Source of the DNA: Strongylocentrotus droebachiensis
Lineage: Eukaryota; Echinodermata; Echinoidea; Camarodonta; Strongylocentrotidae
DNA length: 64,000 nt
Direction: 5' to 3'
Assembly (NCBI GenBank): GCA_035222895.1
Contig: JAVYIG010001050.1
Span: 189,001 to 253,000, forward strand
A program made the translations under genes and the position numbers. Of the stretch, positions 29,601 through 41,600 are shown one piece after another. Each line of letters opens with the position of its first letter. Position 1 is the first letter of the stretch. The notes beneath the pieces are model-generated. The model saw nothing but the letters and a program-made list of their open reading frames with translations. It did no database searches and was not told the origin of the DNA.

Positions 29601-32600
29601 GGACATATGCTTAACTAAACTGTAGATCTGTACTGAACTGAACTAAACTCAGTGGAACTGAACCGAACCTTCCAGAATAGTCCTGACCTGAACTGAACTT
29701 TGAAGACGATCTTACCTGATCAAGATCCAGAGGTGTACTGATGACTTCTCCTCTCAGGGTTCTAGTCTTCTGTGTCAGCGCATCCATCAGCTGATATTCA
29801 TCAACGTGGAGCAGAGACGCTGCGATCTCCAAGGCTGTGGAATACATCAAGAAACACATTTTCATTTTTCACATCCGGCCCACATAATATTACTATATCA
29901 TTGACTGAAGTACAGTGCATTTAAAGCTGATAGTCATCAACAGTAAGCAGAAGTGTTGCTTACTCCAAGGTTGTGAATAATTTTTCTCTCCATTTCATGT
30001 TTTTAATTTGCTTAAAATTCAAAAGCACATATGAAAAAAATCAAGCTTACAAAATCAACTATCACCAACCATGCCACTGCGTATGACCAAGAAAACACAC
30101 ATATTTACTAATATCCTGCCCAACTACTATCTAATCTGTAATAAAGTACATTGTAATTGCAGTTGCAAAGCAATGTACATGTTTAATTTGCTCCATTAGT
30201 ATATGGAACACTTAACTGAATGGTTAAGTGACCCAAATACAAATAGAGCAATGACCCTTATGCTATTGATTATATGTAAGTTGCAAGGTACAGAAATATG
30301 AAAGGCACTACTCTTATCCCAACAACAACATCCAATGAAAACACAACTTTATATCAATGAAAAGCTGATTAAACTTAGAATCTGACGGGATCTTTAATAT
30401 TTACCATTCATATTCTCTACTTGAGCTCCACCGGCTGTGATAAACTTGACGTTGCCAATGTGCAGAATGGCTCCTAGTATATGGAAGACGTCGTGGACAT
30501 TCTCATCTGTGAATTCCATCACCTTCATGGCATCCTAACATATTATAGAGATGGTGAAAGACAAAATAAACCTCAATTATTGAGAGTCTTGAGCTCTGAT
30601 ACTAGAACCTAATTTCAAGAAAAAAATGGCTAAGGGTCATCTTTGAATTGTGTATCAGCAGTAAATGTAAATATGTTGTTTAAAACTAAAATAATATATA
30701 CATGGAAAATGTCATTGAATATATTTCTAATTATCCCACTATTCCTGACTACTACCATAATTTCCTGATCTATGTAGGTTCACTAATCAGTTATAGTACA
30801 TTTTCCGCTCCGTTCATTAGGATAATAAATTTTATACAACACCTACGTGGATCCCTGTCATTTGATTGGAGGATTGTTGGTCACATGATATTCAATAGAT
30901 GGTATATTGCACGGTCGTGCATTTTTGGTTATATGCGCCATGCATTTTTGGTTATATGCAGACTGTGTACCTCTCTGCCGTGCGCGCGCGTATCCCTGCG
31001 TGTATCTGACGCGAAGGCAATCTGAATGTAATCGAGAAGGCTTGAATCCAACTTGAATTTATCTTTAATATAAGGAGTAAAGCATAATTTGTTGATTAAC
31101 GTTCTATTACATCTTCTTCGATGTTGTATAAAACAAATAATGAATGTTTTTCATTCGTTCAATGGTGCGAATATTTTTATTCGTTGAAAGATTAACATTA
31201 ATTCTATTCAACTCGGCTGACGCCTCGTTGAATAGAATGTTAATCTTTCAACTGTTGTATAAAACAAATAATGAATGTTTTTCATTCGTTCAATGGTGCG
31301 AACATAAGGTTTGTAGCCAAGCTTATGGAAAGAGTCGTCTCATCACAGTTAGCCAACTACTTGGAAGACAACAGCCTTGGTGATCCTAAACAGTCTGCAT
31401 ATAGGAAAAATCACAGTACTGAGACTGCATTGGTGAGTCTTCAGAATGATATCCTATGTGCTCTGGATGATCGGAAATGCGTCATTCTACTGTCGCTAGA
31501 TATGTCATCTGCATTTGACACTCTTGACCACACGATCTTGCTGACAAGGCTTCGGGATGAATATGGTGTCTCTGGCACAGCACTGCACTGGTTTAGATCA
31601 TACCTGAGCAACCGACTATCACATGTGTGAATCAAAGGAGTGAAATCACTAGACACCAGGTTGGAGCTCGGTGTCCCGCAAGGATCGGTGATGGGCCCGC
31701 TGCTCTTTACGCTCTACTCGAAACCTGTATCTGATATCCTTTACAGTCATGGCATAGGCTATCATGTATACGCCGACGATATACAGGTGTATATACAATG
31801 CGACCCTTCTAGCCAGGACTCTGTTGATCATGCTGCATGCAGACTACGGGATGCAATGAGAGATGTCTACAGGTGGATGACATCCAACAAATTGAAACTT
31901 AATCAAGACAAAACTGAGTTAGTAGTCTTTGCTTCGAAAGTCCATCAACGATTGCTCCAGAACTTCACTCTTACTCTTCATGATGGGACTGTGATTAAAC
32001 CGTCAAAGAAGCTGCGTATTCTTGGCGTCGTCTTTGACAACCTCATGCTGCCAGATGTTCACGTCTCAAATGTAGTCAGGACTGTCAAATATCATATCCG
32101 GAACTTATGCAGGATTAGAAAATATCTTGACGAAAGTACCACTCATGCTGCAGTCCGTGCCTTAGTTTTATCTCGTCTTGATTATTGTAACAGTTTGTTG
32201 AGTGGCACAACAGCAAAGAACATTCACCGTCTTCAGCTTCTCCAGAACCAGTCTGCACGCCTCATCTTCAAACAACCAAAGAGCACACACACCACGCCCT
32301 TGTTGAACTCTCTGCATTGGCTTCCTATTCAACAGCGAGTGCTCTTCAAGACCTCCACCCTTGTCTTTAAGTCGTTACACAATCTCTCTCCCTCATATCT
32401 TACTGATCTCGTTCATGTTAGGCACTCCAGTTACAACCTAAGATCCAACACTCGTACAGTTTTAGATACCCCAAGGTGTCGAACCAATGCTGGTAAGCGG
32501 GCATTCATAGCCACTGCTCCAAAATCATGGAACAATCTCCCCAATTTTGTACAAACTGCTGATTCTCTAATGACTTTCAAAAAACACCTCAAAACACACC

Positions 32601-35600
32601 TGTTTAACTAATGCCCGCTTACCAGCACTTGTTCTTGCTCTTCTATTACCTGTCTTACCCTTTATTTTGTTCATTCCTATATTGTTACATATATGTCTGT
32701 TGTTAAGCATCTTTCTATTTTGTTAATTGTTCATTGTATATGTTAATTAAGCGCTTTGTATCTACTTGTAGAAAAGGCGCTATACAAATGTTCATTATTA
32801 TTATTATTTCAACTCATGAAAATATTCGCACTATTGAACTCATAACCATTCATTATTTGTATACTATTTTGAATCTTGAACATTCAAAGAAAATATTGTT
32901 GGATTTTATGACTTTAAAAAAGAAAGAAAAGTCTGAAGAGGACTATACTTCATTGCTTCACACATACGATTTGAATGACATTTCGATCTGCTCAAAGCAA
33001 AATGCTGACTCGCTATACACCAAGAAATTACCTTCGAGAGTTAATAATTCCTTTTATCATCTACATGTACCGTATCATTAAATGTATAACCATATTGGGT
33101 AATATACTTGCTGACATTAACATTCATCTTTCAATTTAATCATGTTCATGTATAACATATAACCTCTGTTGGGAGCCAGACGAGGACTAACTCATAAACT
33201 TTTATCTCATAAGTCATAAACTTTAACGTAATGACTATAATAATTAGATCAATTTATAAAGTACAGCTACGTTATAAATATACTCTACTGTGCTGTGATA
33301 AAGAAAAAAACTCCTAACAGTGCTACTTTACAAATACACAATACAAATATTTGAAAAAACTATTAAAAAGCTCCTCAAAACAAGTGTGTCTTCACTCTTC
33401 AACAAAACTTTGTAGACAGCATCAGATGAGGCTTTTCTTATGTCAAGTGGTAGGTGTATTCCAAAGCTTTGGAGCGGCGCAACTGAAATCACAATCTCCA
33501 AGAGTTACTTTTGATTTTTATGTGAGGTAGCTTTAGAAGCTAGACCTCATACATTTAGAGTGAACACCCTTTTGGCTCCAGCAAATGATACCTGCATCAT
33601 AAAATCTGCCTTGCTCTCAATACTGTACCGCTAATAATAATGTACCTTGATAAGTTGGTAGTTCCCTCTATCATCCAGAGTATCATCCCATGTACAACCG
33701 CTCTGGTTTAGGTAGTGATACTTGCTGATGTCTCCTAGACGAAGTTCTCCTGCAAAGATACAAACAAAAACAGTACTCATTAAAATAAAAATAAAAAGCT
33801 TTAACTCCCAGTAATAAACATTAGCTGGAATATCTGCATTTTAATGCAAATGAAATGAGGGAGTAGAAAGAGTTGGACACAGAGTAAGACTGACAAAGAA
33901 ACAACAATGACAGCGAGAGAAGAAGAAAGAAAGAAGGATATAGAAAAGAAAAGAAAGAGAGAGATAAATAGAGAGGGGGAATAGGGGGAATAAGCAAGGG
34001 GAAATATTGAAAGTAGTAAAACAAAAATCATCAATAGACAAAGTGAAACTGAGACAGACAGAAACAAAAATATATGAGACAGATGGATAAGGACTGGAGA
34101 GAGAGAGATATATATATATATATATATATAGAGGCAGTAGAAAGAGAAAGAGAGAGAGAGAGAGAGAGAGGAGGGCAGACAGAGAGAGGAGAAAGACGAA
34201 GGAAGGAGACATTCTGAAATAGAACAAAGGAAAGAGAGAGAGAGAGAGAGAGAAAAGGAATACACAAAAGAGGCAGATAAAATGAAAAGAGAGACAAAGA
34301 CGGGAATAAAACCAAAACAAAGGCACATCTTCCAATCCCATTTCATGCTTCTAAAATTCACAGCAACATCAATCTAATTTGCATGGATGATTTCCAGTGA
34401 CATAATACCAAATCAATTACATGATTCCCAGGGGCCTAATCCCCTTATATGCAGTAACCTTCATCTGTACTATCGGCTAAGCCATGCTTCTCATCCCTAC
34501 CCCTTCCCCGCCATCCCCATCAGTGAGCGATACTTAAGGTCCCTCATTATAACACCATTGTACTAAGCTACATGTAACATAAACATCTGTCTCCATTAGA
34601 CATCCATTTAAAGTCTTATATTTATAAACACACTGATGGAGTTCTATATGATCCACAATCTGTAAACGATAGCTACGTTTCAAGCAAATTCTATCTTAAA
34701 TACTGGACCTACTATTAAACCTGATCCAAACCCTAAACCTACCATCAAATCCTTTTAAAATAAATGAAATTATGCTCAATTTTAAAAGCCAAAAATAGTA
34801 CTTTATACATCAAATCAGCAGAGGTGGGTTTTAAAATCATTGTACCCTAATTCTCATATCTTCTTCCATTTCATCATGCTTTGTTAACAGAAAGGCACAT
34901 AAATCTATTAAAACACTACCAAAGGATCAAGATACATATCTAAACTTTGGTTCATTGTACTTTTGCAATAACAAATATGTTATTTTCCCATATCCCAGAT
35001 AATGTCAATTAATGTTCTGTAACACTGTTTAAGTGTGAAATTGGCAATCACCACCTCTCTATGGTTCTCTGCACACATCGATAAGCTAGAATTGGGTTTC
35101 TTATGAATGAGAGATAAATGCCATTGAAAAAGTATAATAAATTGTAAAACCACACAGCAATAATGAGACAGGACTCCCAAATGGTTGTTACATGTTTTTG
35201 TTTTTGTGTTTTTTGGTAGACATTTGATGGCAGTAAAAAGTTCCCCTTTCCCTGACTATCCCAGGAGGATTAGCTATCCATGAAATTGTTATAAAAATAG
35301 CAAATATTTTGATAAAAAAATACATTACAGGTGCATGGATCAACTGCCAATTTTAGACAAATTATAATATGACTCAACCAGCCTTTAAAAAAATAAAAAT
35401 GTGAGATGTGTTCTCATCTTTAAAAATATCAAGAAAATATATATATTCTTTTTAAAAACAATAAATAAAAACTAGACATATAATACTTGTTTGGAACAAG
35501 TGTAGGTGGGCTGGTCAACTAAAATTTGACACAAAATAGAGCAAAAATAAGCGAGATACTGCTAAAAAACAATGTCATGTAGATTAATGATGTGAAGGAA

Positions 35601-38600
35601 ATTCACCTTCCATAGGCATAACACGCAACTTAAGAAATTTCTGATATGTTCCCTTTAATCGTAATTTTCACTATGATGACGTCATCAAAATGAAAAATGA
35701 TGGCAACTGAGCTTGTAGAGAATTGTCTAAGCTACAACATATCGAAATTTTGAAGAAAATCGATCAATATTTACAGAGATACAATCAATTTTACATAAAT
35801 ATTCTGACGTCATAATATGCAAATTCGTATTTTGAGTTCCAAGGCCATTGTGATGATGTCACGATACACTTAATGGCCGAATGAGACATAGAATCATATT
35901 TCCGACTCATACTCTATCTAAATATGAACAAAAATTGAGGATCCTGGTGCATTCCAAAGAGCTATAACGGATTTTGTATAGGCATGTTTTTGCCCATATA
36001 TGCTATGTATTAAAAGAGCTTGCGCGCACTGACATTTATCTTGAATTTACGCTCATCTTGTTAATAATGGTCATAAAGAGATAAACATGGTATCAAATTC
36101 CTTGAAAAAATATGAGAAATATCATGAAAGAAAAAAAAATGGCGATGCTATGTTTTGTAATGGTGTAACGCGCGAAAACGCGCGCGCATGCTCGTACGCT
36201 CGATTTTTTATAAAATGCTTAAAATGACCTGAAACGTATGCAAAATAAATTTGAGACGATTTTGAGCATTTAAAAATTTTGCGCGCGCGCTAACGCGCGG
36301 ACGTACGCATGCGCGCGCGTTTTTTGACATAAAATTGACCGGACGGATAATTACCTTGATCATGATAAATATGAATGAGAAATGACTTTCCGTTATGAAG
36401 ATATGATCATAAGTTATTTTTCACAAAATGGCGCCTAGATGACGTCATCAGTCAAGGTCAAGGTTGAAAACGTTATTTTGATTTTTCTATATGCCTATAC
36501 ATATGTGTGCCAAATTTCAAGTTATTTGATTGATCCATTTTCAAATCTTGCTAACAAAAAAGTGGTAAGAATTAAGAAAAATAAATAAATAAATAATAAA
36601 TAATAAAGGCAATTTTAACAAAATTATAAGGTGGTCTGTATTAGATACAGCCCACCTGACTATTGCCAATGGATATGGTTTCTTTAAAATGGCTATATTC
36701 AGCACTCATCAATTTTCAGTCTCATTTTTATCACCAAAATCAACTATTATGACAAACTGTATATATTTAACCATTTAATCACTGTTTCTCCAATCAACAA
36801 TTACAACTGCTCACAGACCTAATATCACAAAACAGAGATTTATTCAAACTACTCTCAGTCTGTCCCTTTAAAACACAGTTACAGACGAAAATAAATGTAA
36901 TAACCCCTAAAAGTTTGAATTAGATGCGTTGATTTATTCAGCCATGGCATGAGTCATTGGAAGGGAATCCCGCAAGATGAATGGCCTAAAGTGGCAAGGG
37001 GGAATACTGACGCACCACAACTCAACAAGATTGAATCATTTTGACACGTGCCGTGCATTTTACGCCACTACGAATAACACACAACGCACTTTGCTGCATT
37101 TGGGAATGCCACGTTTGTTTGGTAGAGTGAAATAATTCATTACCCGGCGTTACACTGTTCGTTTAATAAGAAGTGACACTGACTTGGGTAACAGCGATGT
37201 ATTTTAAATGAAGAGATGTAGGGGGGGGGGGGCGTCTGCGTAATAAAATGCACCTGTTTTAAGCTTTAAATGCAATGTACTGGTAGGCTTATTCTGTAAG
37301 ATAAAGGTTTGTTCATTACTTATCTAAAACCAAAATAGTGACAAACATATTATAGAAAAAATATGTAAACAATCAAATGCTTGGAGAGTCTGTGGTAATG
37401 ATATAATTGCCTGATCCTTGTGAGATAGAAACAATTTTTTTAACAAATACATGAAGATGTTCAATATGTATATAATTCCTCTAAGTGCATTTTTGGGGTA
37501 ATTCTCAAAAAGTTAACCTTATCAAAATACAATAACATTAACAGATTTGATGATTTTGTTGCAAACTATAAACAAACCTTTTATCTAGATTTCCCACAGG
37601 AAGGGAATGGACACACAATCTCTAATAACACGCTCCCTCATGTTGGAAATTTACATGATTATTACCATAAAACGGACAAATTGAACTACTTGTCCTCAAG
37701 CTTTATCTCTTTCAATACAGGCTTCACTCTGAATTGCTCTCCTCTATTTGATGTGTTAAGGAAAGAATCATTGTGATAATAAATTCAAGCTGGTGTTCAA
37801 ATTTTGTTTCTCCCTCCCTCCCTCCCTCCCTCCCTCCCCCCCCCCCCCTCCCCCTCCTCCTCCTCCTCCTCCTCCTCCTCCTCCTCCTCCTCCTCCTCCT
37901 CCTCCTCCTCCTCCTCCTCCTCCTCCTCCTCCTCCTCCTCCTCCTCCTCCTCCTCCTCCTCCTCCTCCTCCTCCTCCTCCTCCTCCTCCTCCTCCTCCTC
38001 CTCCTCCTCCTCCTCCTCCTCCTCCTCCTTCCATATTTTACTTTCCTGTGTATTTTCGATATTTTCTTTGTTTTTCTGCATTTTGTTCTGCATTACATAT
38101 TTATTTTGTTCAATCTTCTCCATCTACCTCTTCTTCCTCTATCTTGTCATCCTCCTTTACTTCTCCATCTATCTCTATGTTTTATTCCTCTTTCACTTAC
38201 ATGTATTTACAACTTCCTCCATTGACTGTTATTCAGTTTAATTTAATTAATTACACCTCCAGATGATGACCACAAAGTGCCTAACTACAACTGAAACCAA
38301 GAATAATCTCCTTTTTTCTAAAGGTTATTTTTTCCAGCTCTGCATTTATTGTCTAAAAGTATTATGTCCCCTATAGTTACTAAACCACCCCATATCGCAA
38401 AAAGCACCTAAATCATACACTAAGTGTAACATTACATCAACAATAGATTCTTTGATAATTTTAATGTAAAGCGCTGTGAAACGACAGTTAGTTTATAAGA
38501 GCGATATAGAAATAACTTTATTGTATTGTAACATGTATGTAATTTTTTATTTCATGGGATATACAATCACACCATTAAATGAGAAATTATGGTAACTGAA

Positions 38601-41600
38601 TAGTAGGAGTAGTATTCATTAATCATTCAATTAATTCAATTAATTACCTACTTGTAATGCTAGTTTTAATCACATAATGCACAATGTAAATCTCAGTTTC
38701 GCCTTTCAAGATTCTCATAATCGTGTCAATCAACCCTACATCTAAATCATTAAGGGACATCAACTTCCTTTAACAATATGGGGAATGCTCCCCAGGGAGT
38801 GGAGAATGTGCATACATTGTGTGCGGGTAAGCCTGAATCCGATGACATGAAAGATTAGGGTAAACATGTATATTATATGCATCTTATTTTTACCTTTCAT
38901 TTTCGGATCGGCCCCTGCAAGTAGGCAGTAGAAGATGTGATAATTTCTCTCTTGGGGATTCTGTCCGACGACGCGATTCTGAGGTAATAAGAGGAAAGAG
39001 AGAGAGAAATAATAATCTTGATATATATAGCACTAATGCAAGATAATCATATTGGGTAACATGCTGATAACAAACATATAAATAACAGGCTTCATAATAT
39101 TACATTTAAAAAAAGCATCATTAAAACTGGTCATAAATATTATAATTCTTGATAACTAATTTTACCCATTTACACTACATTTACACTTCAATGAAAGAGT
39201 AAGAAAAGTACTGCATAGAGATTCAACAGGGGAGACTTGTGTACAATAAAGGATAAGAGAAAAGAGTAATACAAATTCTACAAGTAGTACAGAACAATAA
39301 TATTTCAGGAAGAGATAGGCACACAGAGAGGAAGAAGAAAGAGAATGCGAGGAAGAGAGAGAGAGAGAAAGAGAAAGAGAGAGAAAGAGAGGGAGGGAAA
39401 AAAGAAGAGAGAAAGGGATAAATGTTAGACATTGATAAATAACTACTCACCTTTTCAAGAAGGTCTGTCAATTATGAGTCAAGGATCGCAAGATTAGAAA
39501 ATAAAATGGAACAAAACTTTTACGTATATTTTTTAAATAGAGAGGTTATTTTCAGTGTACCACCACATAAAAGTATAATAATATAACATTGATCACATGA
39601 GCCCTTGAATTTTTCATATGGCTGGAAACTGCATGAATGTGCAATGAAATGTTTCAATGGCTAAAATAGAAGAGCCATTTCAACTATTGCTTGATCAACA
39701 ACTAAAAGAAAGAGATACCTACTGAATAATTGGTTGAAACTAAAACTGGCTTTCGTTTTGATCATGAAACAGAAATAGGTATGCTAAGTTTGAGATTTAT
39801 AACTATATTTCCATGTGATGTACCATACTTTAAACCTCATTAAAAAAATTGAAATATATATTACAGGCATCTGTAAAAGTTTAACATTTGGAAATTCAAA
39901 TAAAAAATGATCCAAAACTAGATGGCACAGATAAATAAATGTTCCTTGATGAAAAAGCCTGATTTGAAAGGATACAGTCTCGGATCTTTCCTCCACATAT
40001 AGAACCGGATTGGGTGAACTGGAGTTGAATGAACTTTCCAAATCTGCTGGAGTTGTTGTTATACACCGTCTTGGCATTGCCGAAAGCTTCCATGATGGGG
40101 CTGGGTTGGGAAGAGAGGAAATGAGATAATCATACACGACAATCAAATTGGCAAGAGTTGTCAAATTCGTGAATTTCAAGGAGGATAAGTACGCTGAATG
40201 CTGGGTAGATGTAAGCAAAGAGGCATGATGATGTGAAGAATGATTAAAGTGAGATTTTTCCTGGATCATAAGGACACCAGCAATCATGAAATTACATAAA
40301 GAGGGGGAGGGGGGGGGGGCATGGAGAGAAAGAGAAATGGAGCTAGAGGGGAAAAGAGAGAGTGACCCCGGATTGAGAAACAGGGGGAAAAGGAGGGAAT
40401 AGATGAAAGAGAACACAGAGAACATGGAGCATAAAGAACAGAGATATCAGGACTGGAGGAAAGAGAGGAGAACAAGATTAAAAGAACAAGATATAAGAGA
40501 ATGGGCTAAGACTGAGACACAAATGTTTTCATACTATACCCATACATATCAATGCTAACTATTATTTTAGCCATATTTTCATGTAACAGGCAGCTTAAAC
40601 ACAGTCTCGTGATCACTGTGAATTCACTTATTAGGTATACCTGTTGGTCTGAAACAATGAGCCTGAAATGAGACTCAAGATATAAGGAGCCCATTATTCT
40701 CTTTCAATATAAAGTCTTGAAGAGCCTGAAACAAACTCAGGTGGAAGGGAGGTTGAAATCAAGCAACAAATATTAAAATCTGACACTCCTGAATCATACA
40801 TTTGTGAACTTCCCTATGTTAAAAACTCGAGATGATTACAATTTCAATTATCTCTCTATTTCACTTACTTCATACATAATACCTAACATGATTTAAACTC
40901 ATTTCCTCATTCCCATTACATGTACAAGTTAGCCACTGTTGATATACACCCTTTAACCTGTATATACAGAAGGTTTCAATCTACCAAGCGGTCTAGCAGA
41001 AGCCCGTTTTCCTTTTCCGTTGGATTACAATCTTTTCAAGTAGGAAGTGTTGGGAGGAAACATAGTTGCTTCCGATATGTTCGATATGTTCGACATGATA
41101 TTGGACACAGAAGAAAAACAAAGCACAATTTTATACCAAACAGATCAAGCACACATGTCCATCCATCATCAAAAACACATTGCAGTTGAGTATTCACTAT
41201 GATGTTATTAATGGGAGTAGATATAAACATTACTCTATATAAAAGGACTGAATATTATTGATATTGCCATTATCATCATTATTAGTCAATATATACTAAA
41301 TTGAAATTGGTATCTCTTTGCAATACCGTACATGCCTAATACTTTGTGTTGTGTCTACCGGTATATGTTTGAAAGTTGTAAATATTTATATCAATAGTAC
41401 ACTGCCCTTGAATGTTAACGATTAAACAGAAAGTCGTTTTCTTGGAAAGGTGAATAATTATTTTCTGAGCTTTCTCTTTCTTTGTAGTCCTATACATGTA
41501 TGTTAAAGGGATTGGGTATCTTTGCCTCAGATTCTAAACAAAATCCTGGATTTAGCTCATGCAGCAATCATAATTTTAAACCTTTAGGTCAGTCAGGAAT

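Larger units (their letters stand above)
28012..29715 (-). other. Myosin X intron 9
   Basis: Holds the partial exon 9 copies, a CTGAA/TGAACTGAAC-rich low-complexity stretch, foldback element F and a weak GTTTCAT-like repeat near 28785-28938. Confidence 0.6.
30535..33645 (-). other. Myosin X intron 7 (3.1 kb)
   Basis: Mostly occupied by a foldback repeat carrying an antisense LINE. From 30800 to 31020 there is a CpG-richer stretch with a short duplication of CATTTTTGGTTATATGC. No myosin exon is missing here by phase. Confidence 0.6.
35504..36657. mobile_element. Unclassified 1.15-kb element, CpG- and CRE-rich
   Basis: Short inverted ends AGGTGGGCTG and CAGCCCACCT bound a block unlike its surroundings, with dense CGCGCGCG stretches at 36165-36325 and repeated ATGACGTCATC palindromes. 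No ORF. It could be a non-autonomous DNA transposon or another dispersed repeat; no target duplication is clear. Confidence 0.55.
33750..38893 (-). other. Myosin X intron 6 (5.1 kb)
   Basis: Holds GA-rich and (TA)n tracts, a 1.15-kb element with CRE-like palindromes, the long (TCC)n repeat and SINE fragments. No coding sequence supported. Confidence 0.6.

Noticed and set aside
32734-33081. 115-residue plus-strand ORF after the LINE
   Set aside because: Starts in the LINE 3' UTR and crosses the (ATT)n tail and the foldback arm, so it cannot be one ancestral gene.
33801-34361. 186-residue minus-strand ORF rich in Ser/Leu/Phe
   Set aside because: Reads through a GA polypurine tract. Several overlapping frames are open equally, and it lies in a myosin intron.
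37768-38266. Long open frames of poly-Gly, poly-Leu, poly-Pro, poly-Glu and poly-Ser
   Set aside because: All six frames are open because the DNA is a (TCC)n microsatellite. No splice or coding support.
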